From: G963664935 sp963664935
GTDB lineage: Bacteria > Pseudomonadota > Gammaproteobacteria > Methylococcales > G963664935
Assembly: GCA_963664935.2 (NCBI GenBank)
Contig: CAXXSE010000006.1
Span: 1-64,000 of the forward strand
Reading direction: 5' to 3'
Length of the DNA: 64,000 nucleotides
The position numbers and the translations under genes are program-made. The notes beneath the pieces are model-generated. The model searched no databases and had not been told where the DNA came from. It was given only the letters and a program-made list of their open reading frames with translations. Below, piece after piece: positions 11,506-20,747 of the stretch (position 1 is its first letter; each line of letters starts with the position of its first letter).

Positions 11506-11596
11506 CGGTTCATCCCCACGGATGTGGGGAACACCAGTGTTAACCGCTGACCCCGAATTGGTAATACGGTTCATCCCCACGGGATGTGGGGAACAC
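11506..11596 (-). CRISPR. Minimal type I-E CRISPR array: two repeats, one spacer
   Basis: Two copies of a 29-base repeat (written on this strand as CGGTTCATCCCCACGGATGT followed by GGGGAACAC) lie at 11506-11534 and 11567-11596, separated by a 32-base spacer at 11535-11566. The second copy has one extra G in the loop. The repeat has the 7-bp palindrome and the spacer length typical of type I-E. Read on the minus strand it has the standard orientation, with the AT-rich leader side at 11597 onward and cas6e-cas5e-cas7e upstream on the same strand. The array is almost empty and ends against an ada fragment. Confidence 0.9.
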
Positions 11597-11986
11597 TCCA
11601 ATTATAACTAATTGGTTTATATAGATAAAATTGACCGTCTTTATTTCTACCGAAAAAATAAGCATTTTTTCTAAAATTTTAAAGAGCATTTTCTTCTTCG
11701 ATCGGAAGAAATGAAACCAGACGTAAACCATCCATTTCCACTGGAATTCGGCGGTGGTCCACCTTCGTTCATATGCTTAAACTAATGCTGGAAACGCCTT
11801 GCGACGATAAACCAAAATATACAACGCTGAATTTATTCAGAGCCATCAATTATTCGATAAGCCTATTCTTGTAGCCCTATAACTCCGTTCAGGCCCGGTG
11901 CCTTTTTAATCTCATGGCTTTTTCGGTCATTATCGATAACTTGATATCGCTCCAACTGATTATATAAACGTAAAATATCCTGTTCT
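11597..11986 (-). other. Leader and cas1-cas2 gap between cas6e and the array
   Basis: In a complete type I-E locus cas1 and cas2 lie between cas6e and the leader. Here only 390 bases separate them and neither gene is present. The half next to the array is AT-rich and probably holds the leader. Next to cas6e, the minus strand at roughly 11877-11986 reads without stops as KEQDILRLYNQLERYQVIDN followed by about 20 more residues ending GVIGLQE. It has no good start codon and I do not recognise it; it may be the tail of a deleted gene. Confidence 0.5.
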
Positions 11987-12605
11987 TTACACCTTACCTA
12001 TGGAAAGCAAACCGCAGCCAAAAGCTTTGGCCGGGCCGATGCCTTTTTGCAGTTGTTCTATAAAGCGTTTTGGTTCCGTTAGGGTCAGTATGCCATCAAA
12101 CAAAACTGTCTGTATTTTCCCACTACGCTCTTCTTTGGTTTTTCTGAAATAGAGCACTGGCTCCGGTTGCACGATCACTATATCCAGTTGCGAAAAGGCT
12201 TGTAACTTTTTCTTAATCCAGGTTTGCTGCTGTTCTTCGCGCAGCAAAGGAACGCGTACTGTTTTGCTAAAGATTTTGCCGTTCTTTGTAATCACGCCTT
12301 TATTGCTGTCTTTAATCGCTTTAAATCGGATTCGCCCGCAAGTGAAAGCGTAAACGTTGTCCTCGTTTGAGTTTTAACGATACATCTCGCCAATCCAATA
12401 CGATGGGACTTTGTTCTACTTGTTTCGGTTGCATCACTGACTGCATCAGTACTTGTGCACCAAGGCCTTTTTGCTGATTTTCAACGCGAAACAAAAAATC
12501 ACGCTCAGCCTTTTCACGCCCAGGAAACAAGCGCCATAAAGCTTTATGCAAGTCATAGGAATTTTTGGCTTGCTGCCAGGGTATGTGGATTTTACTCAGG
12601 TACAT
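11987..12605 (-). pseudogene. cas6e: Cas6e (CasE) crRNA endonuclease, one frameshift
   Basis: Cas6e cuts pre-crRNA within each repeat and stays bound to the crRNA 3' hairpin in Cascade. The N-terminus MYLSKIHIPWQQAKNSYDLHKALWRLFPG and the block KGLGAQVLMQSVMQP match the family, and the C-terminus carries the glycine-rich RNA-binding loop GIGPAKAFGCGLLSIGKV. Near 12322 the strand reads ATTTAAAGCG; removing one T restores RANPIKAIKDSNKG and joins the two halves. The shift is again in a homopolymer, so the gene may be intact. The start is 7 bases after the cas5e stop. Confidence 0.85.
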
Positions 12606-12611
12606 TTAAAT

Positions 12612-13307
12612 CTATGTCCCAAGCACATATACTTTCCTGTTATAGAATTGCCGAACAGTGTCAGCAAAAACAGGTTGATCGCGTACTATCATTGGCGTTG
12701 AGTTTTCCAGTTCAACATCGCTGTATAGCGTTCCCGCACACTACCTGTTCGATTTAAGGCGGCTAGTGCGGTTTCCGCGTTGATGACAGCTTTATTTTTA
12801 TCCGGGTCACATAAAGGTTGATGGATAGGGCAGGAACGACGACCTAAGAAAGGGGTATAAACGGGTTGTTGTATTCCCCTCCATACTTGTTCCAGACTGT
12901 AAAGCGCACTTTCCTTGAACACTATCGCAAGCGTAAATTCGGCATCACAAAGATATTCGCGCCTTGAAACAATGGCGTCTTTCCGCATCTTACCATCCAC
13001 TTTTCGGGCATCAAGCACTGTGTGATAGTCGGTTATTTTTTGCACGGAAAGCTTTTTAGACTCTAGCTGTTGAGTTTTATGCCGTTGTTCAACTTTGCGT
13101 TTATCGGCTCTGACCGTCATTTCAAAAACTATCGCTCAAACTCTTTAATGCAGCCAGTTTGTCACGTTGAACACCCAAACAGGCCCCTAGTAACCCCACA
13201 ATGGCGCTACGCGTCGGAAAAATCAAACTGGGGCGATAATCTTCATAGGTATGGCCGCCCCAAGCCTGTATTGCGCCCTGCAATTTTATGATCAGGTAAT
13301 CGGGCAT
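12612..13307 (-). pseudogene. cas5e: Cas5e (CasD) Cascade subunit, one or two frameshifts
   Basis: Cas5e caps the 5' handle of the crRNA in Cascade. The start MPDYLIIKLQGAIQAWGGHTYEDYRPS and FPTRSAIVGLLGACLGV are typical, as are REYLCDAEFTLAI, TPFLGRRSCPIHQPL and the end IVRDQPVFADTVRQFYNRKV with the stop at 12612-12614. A T run near 13122 has one base too many (removal gives SDSFEMTVRADKRK), and another shift is needed near 12700. The gene starts 4 bases before the end of cas7e, so the three genes form one operon. Confidence 0.85.
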
Positions 13308-13310
13308 CGC

Positions 13311-14273
13311 TTATTCCATTCCGTTTTGCTCTATCCATTGCTCCAATTCTGTCAATGACTGCATCCGATTTCCCTGCATATCGCATTCCTCGAGGCTAAA
13401 AAAGCCCACTCGGTCAGTCAGTCCGTAACAGGCATGAATTTTGTCTTTGTACGTACAAAATGCTTCAATGGACGGTTTACGGAAACCGCCTTTAATTCCT
13501 CTGCCAACCGGTTCTTCAAACGCATTGGCCAATGAAATCGGTTGATCGCTAAAACTGACACAGGCCAAGTCCGCCATATTAAAAGCGGCGGTACTGTTTT
13601 GTTTAGCGGTCGGCACAACCGTTGCCAGTAGATGCAACGCATGCGCCGCAATCTCAAGGGCTTTTTCCCTACTCTCTTCGCCGAGATTTTCCTGTAATTG
13701 CCTGATATTCAAACTTGCGTAACGGTAAAAAACACCGCTACTGAATTCCTGGGTATCCAGATGCGCGGGTCCCATTTCACCAACTTCCTGAGTCAAATCA
13801 TCGACTGCGGTAAACCAATCTATATCGCCGTCAACAGTGTGCGTGGTGATGACATGCGCAATGGCTAATGCGGCATAACGCTGGTCCATAATACCCGATG
13901 TCGCCATACGCCCAGACAAGGCGATATCGACACTGTTTTGGAAGGCATCATTAAACTTCTTAAATTTGTCCTTTTTAGTTTCCTTATCCCACACTTTCCC
14001 GAATTGTTTTTCATCCGGGTGTTTAGCCTGCAATTGCTGATAAAGATCACAGTATTTACCGATTTCCGAAACTGACCACGCGGCAACCGCACCTGCTTCA
14101 GTCCCTTCTACCTGTTCTCTATCAACTTCGTTAGCTTTGCCCTTTTTGACTTTTATCTTTAAATCTTCAATACCTTTTACACCGGCAATACTCCTAATCA
14201 CCGTATCAATGATTTCCTCGGGAAATTTATCCTTTAGCTGTTCACGGTATTTATTACGTAACTCGTCAGTCAC
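13311..14273 (-). pseudogene. cas7e: Cas7e (CasC) Cascade backbone, 5'-truncated
   Basis: Cas7e forms the helical backbone of Cascade. These 320 residues are open and include SGRMATSGIMDQRYAALAIA, the thumb/target-binding block DIDWFTAVDDL, GTQEFSSGVFYRYAS-like DTQEFSSGVFYRYASLN, QLQENLGEESREKALEIA and GFRKPSIEAFC. Compared with the E. coli protein, about the first 65-70 residues are missing, including the FGG and RISSQSLKRA blocks. I cannot find them in any frame in the 200 bases upstream. The truncation lies just before the DDE insertion sequence at 14.5 kb. Cas11, Cas8e and Cas3, which normally precede cas7e, are absent, so interference is not expected from this locus. Confidence 0.85.
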
Positions 14274-14515
14274 GAGTTCTATCCGATTTGACGTAACTAT
14301 TCAGGCCCTGAATTCATTTTTTCGATGTGTCACCTCGACCAACGGAAGAAAGTCTTATCACCCATTGATAGCTCTGCGCTTTAAGATTGCCCACTGGTGT
14401 TCATAAAAGATGAGTAGTGTAGAAAATAGAAATCGATAATTACGACTAGACATTTGCTAAAAAAACACGGATCCTTCTTTTCTTTGTAGAAGTACAGATG
14501 GAAGGAGGAGACCCC

Positions 14516-15939
14516 GTGCAACAGTATATTTCTCAGAGTTTAGAAAGCTTTCAAAGCGTTTTTTCCAGATCGAGTACTTGGTTGTTGTTCTGCGCCATTG
14601 TGATTGGATTTATGGGGCAGGAGAAATGATCGGCGTGACGTCGTTGTATCGTTTCTGGCTATTAGATGAACTTGGTTATTACCGCTTGCTCCGTTTTTTT
14701 AGATCCAAAGCGTATGTCTATGGGGCGTTGCTCGATGCTTGGCAAGATTTTGTGAATCGCCAAGGAAAATCCGTTGAAGTAGCTGGACGAGCGATACTTC
14801 TGGGTGACCATACCGCGGTGATCAAAGATGGACGCAAGATGCCCGGCGTGGTATCGATGCACGAGTCATCGGAGACGCAAACGAAACCCGGCTATTTTCG
14901 GGCCCAATGTTGGGGCAGCATTGGCATCTTGATCGGGTCGTTATCCGCTTGTTTTTGTTGTCCTTTGCAGCTTCAAATTCATCAGGGATGGGCTCATTTA
15001 GGGTTGAACGACGAGCGCGATAATCCATGTCGGATCAAGCTCACCGACCGCTTGGTGGCCATGGCGATTCATTTTGCGGTGACGAATCACTGTCTGTGTT
15101 ATTTGGTGTTGGATGCCTTTTTTTCAACCGGGGGCGTATTTCGAGCTTGCCACTATTATTCAATCCAGCATCAGGCGCGGTGGGTTGAGGTGCTGGTCAA
15201 AGCCAAGAATAGCTATGTGGGTTATTTCCCCGCGCCACCGAAACCCGCCTCTCGACCCGGACCTCAGCCGCTCTATGGCGAGAAAGTGTGTTTAAGAGAA
15301 TGCTTCGACCACCTTCATTTGTTTGAGACGGTGACCTGTCAAGTCTACGGTAAAACCGAATCCATCCGGGTTATGACGCTTACACTGTTATGGCGGCCCA
15401 TCGCTGATCAGGTGTTATTTATTCTCGCCGTCACCTCAAAAGGCCCAATGGTTCTAATGAGTTCCGATTTAACGCTGTCAGCCATTGATGCCGTTGAACT
15501 GTATTGTGCTAGAACCCGCATTGAAATCATGTTCGCGATGTTAAAGCATGTGATCGGCGCCTTTAAATTTCGTTTTTGGACTAAAAAATTGCCAAAACAT
15601 TCTAGACGCCCCTTTTCCAATCGTCTTCTCAAAGCCCCACAGCCCCAGGATATTCATACCGTTCAAGCGTGCTGGCGAGCCTATGAAATCTTCGTGCTCT
15701 GTGCCTCCATTGCCTTGGGGTTAATGCAATTGATTGCGCTCCAGTATCAAGATACGATTTGGTCTGAGCACTCGCTTTATCTTCGCACTCAATCGCGTGA
15801 TTTGCCATCGGAGAAAACCGTCAAGCAAATTTTAGCGCCATTGTTCCTCAAACAATTCTTTCGATTTGAGGAAAATGGCATGATTCAACAGATCCGTGCC
15901 CGCTTGATGGCTGTTTCCGATGAAATAGATGACGATTAA
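14516..15939 (+). mobile_element. DDE transposase of an insertion sequence (family not settled)
   Basis: A GTG at 14516 behind a GGAGGAG ribosome-binding site opens QQYISQSLESFQSVFSRSST, and one missing G in a G run near 14620 shifts into the long frame (from about 14578) of 453 codons. Acidic residues placed like a DDE triad are seen in LLGDHTAVIKDGRK, YLVLDAFFSTG and YCARTRIEIMFAMLKHVIGAF. The order and spacing fit an IS4/IS701-like transposase, but I could not assign the family. I found no convincing terminal inverted repeats. The element lies between the broken 5' end of cas7e and the broken 3' end of a prsK fragment, so it or a linked deletion removed both ends. Confidence 0.75.
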
Positions 15940-16040
15940 ACTGAATGAGGCGTTCTATGCTCTAATTCTCTGCGATCTTCAAAATTTTTCATCAAACATA
16001 CTACGATGGAGAGGGTGGTTTTGCCCCGCTTTTCTCGCTG

Positions 16041-16316
16041 TTAACTCACGACTGCCGAGTTAACACCTTGGAGAGAAAGATTAGCCAAACGAAGGTGTGA
16101 AAGACTTCCAAAGTTTGCACCGCGGGGGTTGAAAAAAAATTCGAATCTGGATTGTATTCCGACCACAACCGCCCAAACGGCGGTGACCAATGTGGCGCTT
16201 ATGAGGAATGCCCCCTGGAGTCCACCACGCCAACTGGTGAACAACAACACCGACAAAAAAGAATAGGCTAGGGCGGCGATTAAATAACTGTAGAATCCGA
16301 TATCCATAAAATTCAA
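16041..16316 (-). pseudogene. prsK: PrsK N-terminal fragment (XrtA/PEP-CTERM histidine kinase)
   Basis: The first 55 or so residues, MDIGFYSYLIAALAYSFLSV and LLFTSWRGGLQGAFLISATL, match the membrane N-terminus of PrsK, the histidine kinase found beside exosortase XrtA exopolysaccharide loci. From about 16137 downward the reading changes character and runs into non-coding DNA, including a hairpin at 16040-16064. The kinase domain is missing. The neighbour on the same strand is an XrtA-type sugar transferase, which supports the call. The cut lies beside the insertion sequence at 14.5-16 kb. Confidence 0.65.
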
Positions 16317-17500
16317 TTCTTAACTATTTTGGACTGTTTCAGGGTTTTTCTAGCGAGCGCCTTTTCCCCACAAAACAACCTCGACCGTTTGTACCATAAT
16401 CATAAGGTCTAAAAATAAGCTGTAGTTTTTAACGTAATATAGATCGTACTGAAGTTTTTGTATGGCATCTTCCAAACCTGCGCCGTAGGAATAGCAGAGT
16501 TGAGCCCATCCCGTTATTCCCGGTTTGACACGGTGTCGTTCTGAATAGAAGGGGATGGATTCGGCATAGGTTTCTACAAACTCCGGGCGTTCCGGTCTGG
16601 GTCCGACAAAACTCATTTCGCCTTTCAACACATTCACTAACTGAGGGAGTTCATCAATGCGGCAGCTTCGAATAAAATTGCCTACACGGGTGACTCGATC
16701 ATCCTGACCTTAAGACATTTGGACGGCGCCATGTTTTTCCGCATCGGTTTGCATGCTGCGAAATTTAATGACCTCGAAAAGTTGCCAATTCAACCCAACC
16801 CGCACTTGTTTATAAAAAACCGAGGCTTTAAAGCGGCATTCAATTAATATAGCCAGAGCTGTGAACAACATAATGGGCCATACTAAAGCTAATAAGGCAC
16901 AGCTTGCCACGATATCGAAAAGACGCTTAACAACCGTTTGCATACCGCCAATACGAAATCCATCGGAGAATACCAACCAACTGGGTTGTAAACTATCAAC
17001 CTTGATCAAGCCGGCTTCGCGTTCGAAAAAGGTCAGCAAATCCACAATTTCGAATCCGTTCATCTTGCAATCGAGGATTTCGTCCACCACTAAGGATTGG
17101 CGGCGATCGTCCGGAGCAACGACAATCTCATCCAAATCATTTTCCACCGCATATTCGTTCAAGGGTATATTCAGATCGATGATTCGATCTTCGGGTAGCA
17201 TGGAGGTTTCACCTGTCATTCGGACGCCGGCGACAACCTTGAAGTTTTGGTAAAACGGGGTGTTCTCCAAGGCAAAAACTTTCGCGGCATTTTTGCCGGT
17301 GCCGACGATTAGAATACGACGTTTCAGATTCTCCTGATCGACGAATTTATAAAAAATAATCCGAATGCATACCACGGCGGCGAGGGCGATCAAAAGGGCA
17401 TAACCGAAGGCTCCGCGTCCTACGAAATAGGTGGGAAAAGCATAGAAAAACAGACTCATGACGATCGCGACGATTGCAAATCCGGCTAGGATCCTCAGAT

Positions 17501-19010
17501 CATCCCTTTCAAGGTGAAATAAAACACGATATATCAATAGGATAGAAAATAGTTGTAGACAAGCACCTTAATCATCTGGAAAATATCAAGGGAACTTATA
17601 TTCGATGATGAGGGGTAGACATGAAATTCGACGACATTTTTCAGCGTTTTACAGAGAAAAGCCCGGTCGCCGTGAGCGTTCACATTCTGCTCGAACGGAT
17701 ATTCAGTCCGGACAAGCTCAATCAATGGTTTGAGAAAACAGCGGTTAACCAATATACGCGGGAGTTGTCGTTTTCGAGCCTTTTTGAATTGATGAATGGC
17801 GTGGTATTCAAAATGTTCCCTTGTGTCTTCAATGCCTATCAAAGTGCGGACGAGACGATTGGCGTTTCGGTCACGTCAGTCTATAACAAGCTGAACGGAC
17901 TGGAAGCCTCTACGTCAGCTACCCTGGTTCACGATACCGCGCAAGAGATGACGGAGATTATCGAAGCCTTAGGCGGCCCGTGTAAACCGTGGTTACCGGG
18001 CTATCGTGTCAAAGTGCTGGATGGCAACTGTATCGAGGCGACAGAACATCGTTTGCAGGTGCTCCAAAACACTAAGGCTGGACCCTTGCCAGGAAAATCA
18101 CTGAATGTGTACGATCCCGCGTTATAGATGGTCATCGATGTGTTCCCCTGCGAGGATGGGCATACGCAAGAGTGGGCCTTGCTGGGGACGGTATTATCGA
18201 CGGTCCAGGCACGGGATATCTGGATTATGGATCGTAATTTTTGTGTCAGGGACTTTCTCTCGGGAATTGTTGATCGTGGTGGCTTTTTGATCTGCCGCCA
18301 ACATGCGTCGATGCCTTGGACGGCTCTCGGCGATGAACGTTATGTGGGCAACACCGAGACGGGAAAGATTTATGAGCAATGGATCGAGGTCACCGATACG
18401 GCAGGGAGAGTTCGGAAATATCGTCGGATACGGGTTTGCCTGAATACCGCGACACGCGACGGTGAGCATGAGATTTGCGTGTTGACGAATCTACCGAAAT
18501 CAGTCGCCGATGGCAGACTGATCGCCGAGATGTATCGTAAGCGCTGGACGATTGAAACCGCGTTTCAAGAATTGGAAGCTCATCTCCATTCGGAAATCAA
18601 CACCTTGGGTTATCCGAAAGCCGCCTTGTTTGGATTTTGCATTGCCCTGGTGGCCTACAATCTATTGGCTGTTGTTAAAGCAGCGCTCCGGGCTGTCCAC
18701 GGCGAAGAAACCATCGAGAATGATGTTTCCAGCTATTATTTAGCCGGTCATATTGGCAGAACCCATGAAGGCATGATGATCGCCTTGCCATCGGAGTACT
18801 GGGTTGGATTTCAAAGTCTTCCGCTGACTGAATTGGTTGAGGTGCTCCTACAACTCGCTCATCACGTCAAATTATCCCAATTTAAAAAGCACCGTCGTGG
18901 GCCGAAAAAGCCACCGCCAAAACGTGACCAATTTCCCAAGCAGCCACATGTCTCAACTGCTAGACTCCTTGCGGCAAAGAAAAAGAAAAAAATGGCACCT
19001 TGAAAGGGAT
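17501..19010 (+). mobile_element. IS4-family insertion sequence, 1510 bp, with TIRs and TSD
   Basis: The left end CATCCCTTTCAAGGTG (17501-17516) is the exact reverse complement of the right end (18995-19010). The element is bordered by the 12-bp direct repeat GGATCCTCAGAT at 17489-17500 and 19011-19022. This defines the element completely. It contains one transposase gene on the plus strand and lies within the sugar transferase gene, in the opposite orientation. A perfect duplication and perfect inverted repeats suggest a fairly recent insertion. Confidence 0.95.
17621..19003 (+). pseudogene. IS4-family transposase with an in-frame amber stop
   Basis: The 460-codon frame carries the DDE residues: VLDGNCIEATEHR, WIMDRNFCVRDF and the C-terminal YRKRWTIETAFQELEAHLHS (Y-R-E signature). 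The frame is interrupted only by a TAG at 18125-18127, between NVYDPAL and MVIDVFPCEDGH. Both halves are in the same frame, so this is a substitution and not an indel. The copy is probably inactive unless helped in trans, although its ends are perfect. Confidence 0.9.
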
Positions 19011-19448
19011 GGATCCTCAGATGCACCCCAGCGCTTTTATAGTCTGTCGTGCGCTGGTATAAACCCATACTGGTAGCGCATACGAGGAAGGTGATGGAGA
19101 GCACCGTAGCCGGAAGAAGCAAGGTTCCGGGCCATTCAGGATGTTGGGGAAATCTAATCCAATAGCCCAGGTAGATCGATGCGAAAAAAATGCATATTTC
19201 CATCAGTACCAGGAGAAAATATACCGCTGAAATGTAATGGCGAAAAATCCGAATCATTTTTATTTGTTAAATAAGGAACCTATCGAGGCCAATTAGCTTG
19301 TCTGACATGAATCAAACGATATTCAGACGGCCATCCTGGGATGGTGTTGGAGGATTCTCGTAACCTTCTGGTCAAATACTAGTGAAGAGACTAAGCTTTT
19401 GCTAGTAATCTACATTATTGGTTATAACTTCAAATATTAGGAGACAGC

Positions 19449-20726
19449 ATGCACCGAGTTTGTGATTCCAAAATAGGTGTTATTGGATTAGGCTACGTGG
19501 GCCTGCCGCTTGCGGTAGAGTTTGGCAAAAAATTCCAAACAATTGGTTTTGACATCAATAAGCAGCGGGTGGAAGAGCTTAATCGGGGAGAAGACAAATC
19601 CTTGGAAGTGACTCCGGAAGAACTTCGCGATACGAAGGATCTTAGCTGCACGGACAATTATCTCGATTTGTCCGGGTGCAATACGTTTATCGTGACGGTC
19701 CCGACTCCGATCGATGTTCACAAACGCCCGGATTTATCACCCTTAATCGGGGCGAGTCAGTTGATCGCTAAAATTTTAAAGCCTGGGGATGTGGTGATTT
19801 ATGAATCAACGGTTTATCCCGGCGCCACCGAGGAAGTTTGTATTCCCATTTTAGAATCCGAATCGGGATTAAGCTTTAATCGGGACTTCTTTGCCGGATA
19901 CAGCCCCGAACGGATTAACCCGGGAGATAAGAATCATCGGGTCACTACGATCAAAAAAGTGACCTCCGGATCGACGCCGGAAGCCACCGAACTGGTCGAT
20001 GAACTTTATAGAACTATAATCACCGCCGGCACCCATAAGGCTAGTAGTATCAAAGTTGCTGAAGCGGCAAAAGTTATTGAAAATACTCAAAGAGATGTCA
20101 ATATAGCGTTGATTAACGAACTGGCGATGCTCTTTCATGAACTTGGCTTGAATACACTGGAGGTGTTGGAAGCGGCTGGAAGTAAATGGAATTTTTTACC
20201 GTTCAGACCGGGTCTTGTCGGTGGCCATTGTATCGGTGTCGATCCCTATTATTTGACCCACAAGGCGCAGGAAATCGGTTATCACCCGGAAATGATCCTG
20301 GCCGGTCGGAGAACCAATGACGGCATGGGTGTTCATGTTGTGAACCGGGTGGTCAAGCTGATGGCCAACAAACGCATACATATCGCTCAATCGAATGTGT
20401 TGATTCTCGGGATCACCTTTAAAGAGAATTGCCCGGATTTCAGAAATACCCGCGTTATCGATATGATTGAGGAACTTCAAGGCTACGACGCTAATGTCGA
20501 TGTTTACGATCCATGGGTGGATCCGGCAGACGCCAAGAAGGAGTTCGGATTCGAATTGACGCAAACCCTGGAAAAGGGGTTCTACGATGCCATTATCGTT
20601 GCCGTCGCCCACGAACAGTTTAAGGAAATGGGCGCGGAGACTATCCGTGCGTTGGGTAAATCTAATGTTGTTATCTTCGACATTAAATATATTTTACCGG
20701 AAGCATCCGTAGACGAATATTTGTAG
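19449..20726 (+). CDS. tviB: TviB/WbpO-type UDP-N-acetylhexosamine (uronate) 6-dehydrogenase
   Basis: This nucleotide-sugar dehydrogenase oxidises UDP-GlcNAc or UDP-GalNAc C6 to the uronic acid for polysaccharide synthesis. The 425 residues begin with the NAD-binding GVIGLGYVGLPLAVEFGKK and GFDINKQRVEELNRG. The catalytic thioester cysteine is Cys261 in LVGGHCIGVDPYYLTHKAQ. The C-terminal NAD/substrate domain includes VLILGITFKENCPDFRNTR. It best fits the TviB/WbpO subgroup, though substrate cannot be read from sequence. It is intact and starts the block shared with the epimerase 21 bases downstream. It probably served the same exopolysaccharide or capsule pathway as the broken sugar transferase. 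Confidence 0.88.
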   Translation: MHRVCDSKIGVIGLGYVGLPLAVEFGKKFQTIGFDINKQRVEELNRGEDKSLEVTPEELRDTKDLSCTDNYLDLSGCNTFIVTVPTPIDVHKRPDLSPLIGASQLIAKILKPGDVVIYESTVYPGATEEVCIPILESESGLSFNRDFFAGYSPERINPGDKNHRVTTIKKVTSGSTPEATELVDELYRTIITAGTHKASSIKVAEAAKVIENTQRDVNIALINELAMLFHELGLNTLEVLEAAGSKWNFLPFRPGLVGGHCIGVDPYYLTHKAQEIGYHPEMILAGRRTNDGMGVHVVNRVVKLMANKRIHIAQSNVLILGITFKENCPDFRNTRVIDMIEELQGYDANVDVYDPWVDPADAKKEFGFELTQTLEKGFYDAIIVAVAHEQFKEMGAETIRALGKSNVVIFDIKYILPEASVDEYL

Positions 20727-20747
20727 ATTGGACATCAGACAGGTCAC

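Larger units (their letters stand above)
17489..19022. repeat. 12-bp target-site duplication around the IS4-family element
   Basis: GGATCCTCAGAT occurs at 17489-17500 and 19011-19022, directly outside the inverted repeats. One copy belongs to the coding sequence for residues LRI of the sugar transferase. Ten to twelve base duplications are known in the IS4 family. Confidence 0.93.
16350..19257 (-). pseudogene. XrtA-system sugar transferase (EpsB-type), split by an IS and a stop codon
   Basis: This is a membrane-bound polyprenyl glycosylphosphotransferase that starts exopolysaccharide repeat units, of the TIGR03013 type linked to exosortase XrtA. The N-terminal membrane part lies at about 19023-19257 (MIRIFRHYISAVYFLLVLME). 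The rest resumes at 17500 with RILAGFAIVAIVMSLFFYAF, a Rossmann-like domain (RRILIVGTGKNAAKVF) and the catalytic sugar transferase domain (KRLFDIVAS, EVIKFRSMQTDAE, FVGPRPERPEFV, GITGWAQL). The IS4-type element at 17501-19010 interrupts it, and removing the element plus one 12-bp duplicate restores HLRILAGF in frame. A TAA at 16710-16712 also stops the frame before RVTRVGNFIRSCRIDELPQ. The gene is therefore inactive. Confidence 0.85.

Noticed and set aside
11325..11534. Open frame on the minus strand across the CRISPR repeat (starting MFPTSVGMNRDYS)
   Set aside because: It is the translated repeat itself, a common false gene call at type I-E arrays.
14274..14470. Missing N-terminus of Cas7e hidden in other frames upstream
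   Set aside because: None of the three minus-strand frames shows the FGG or SSQSLKRA blocks expected there.
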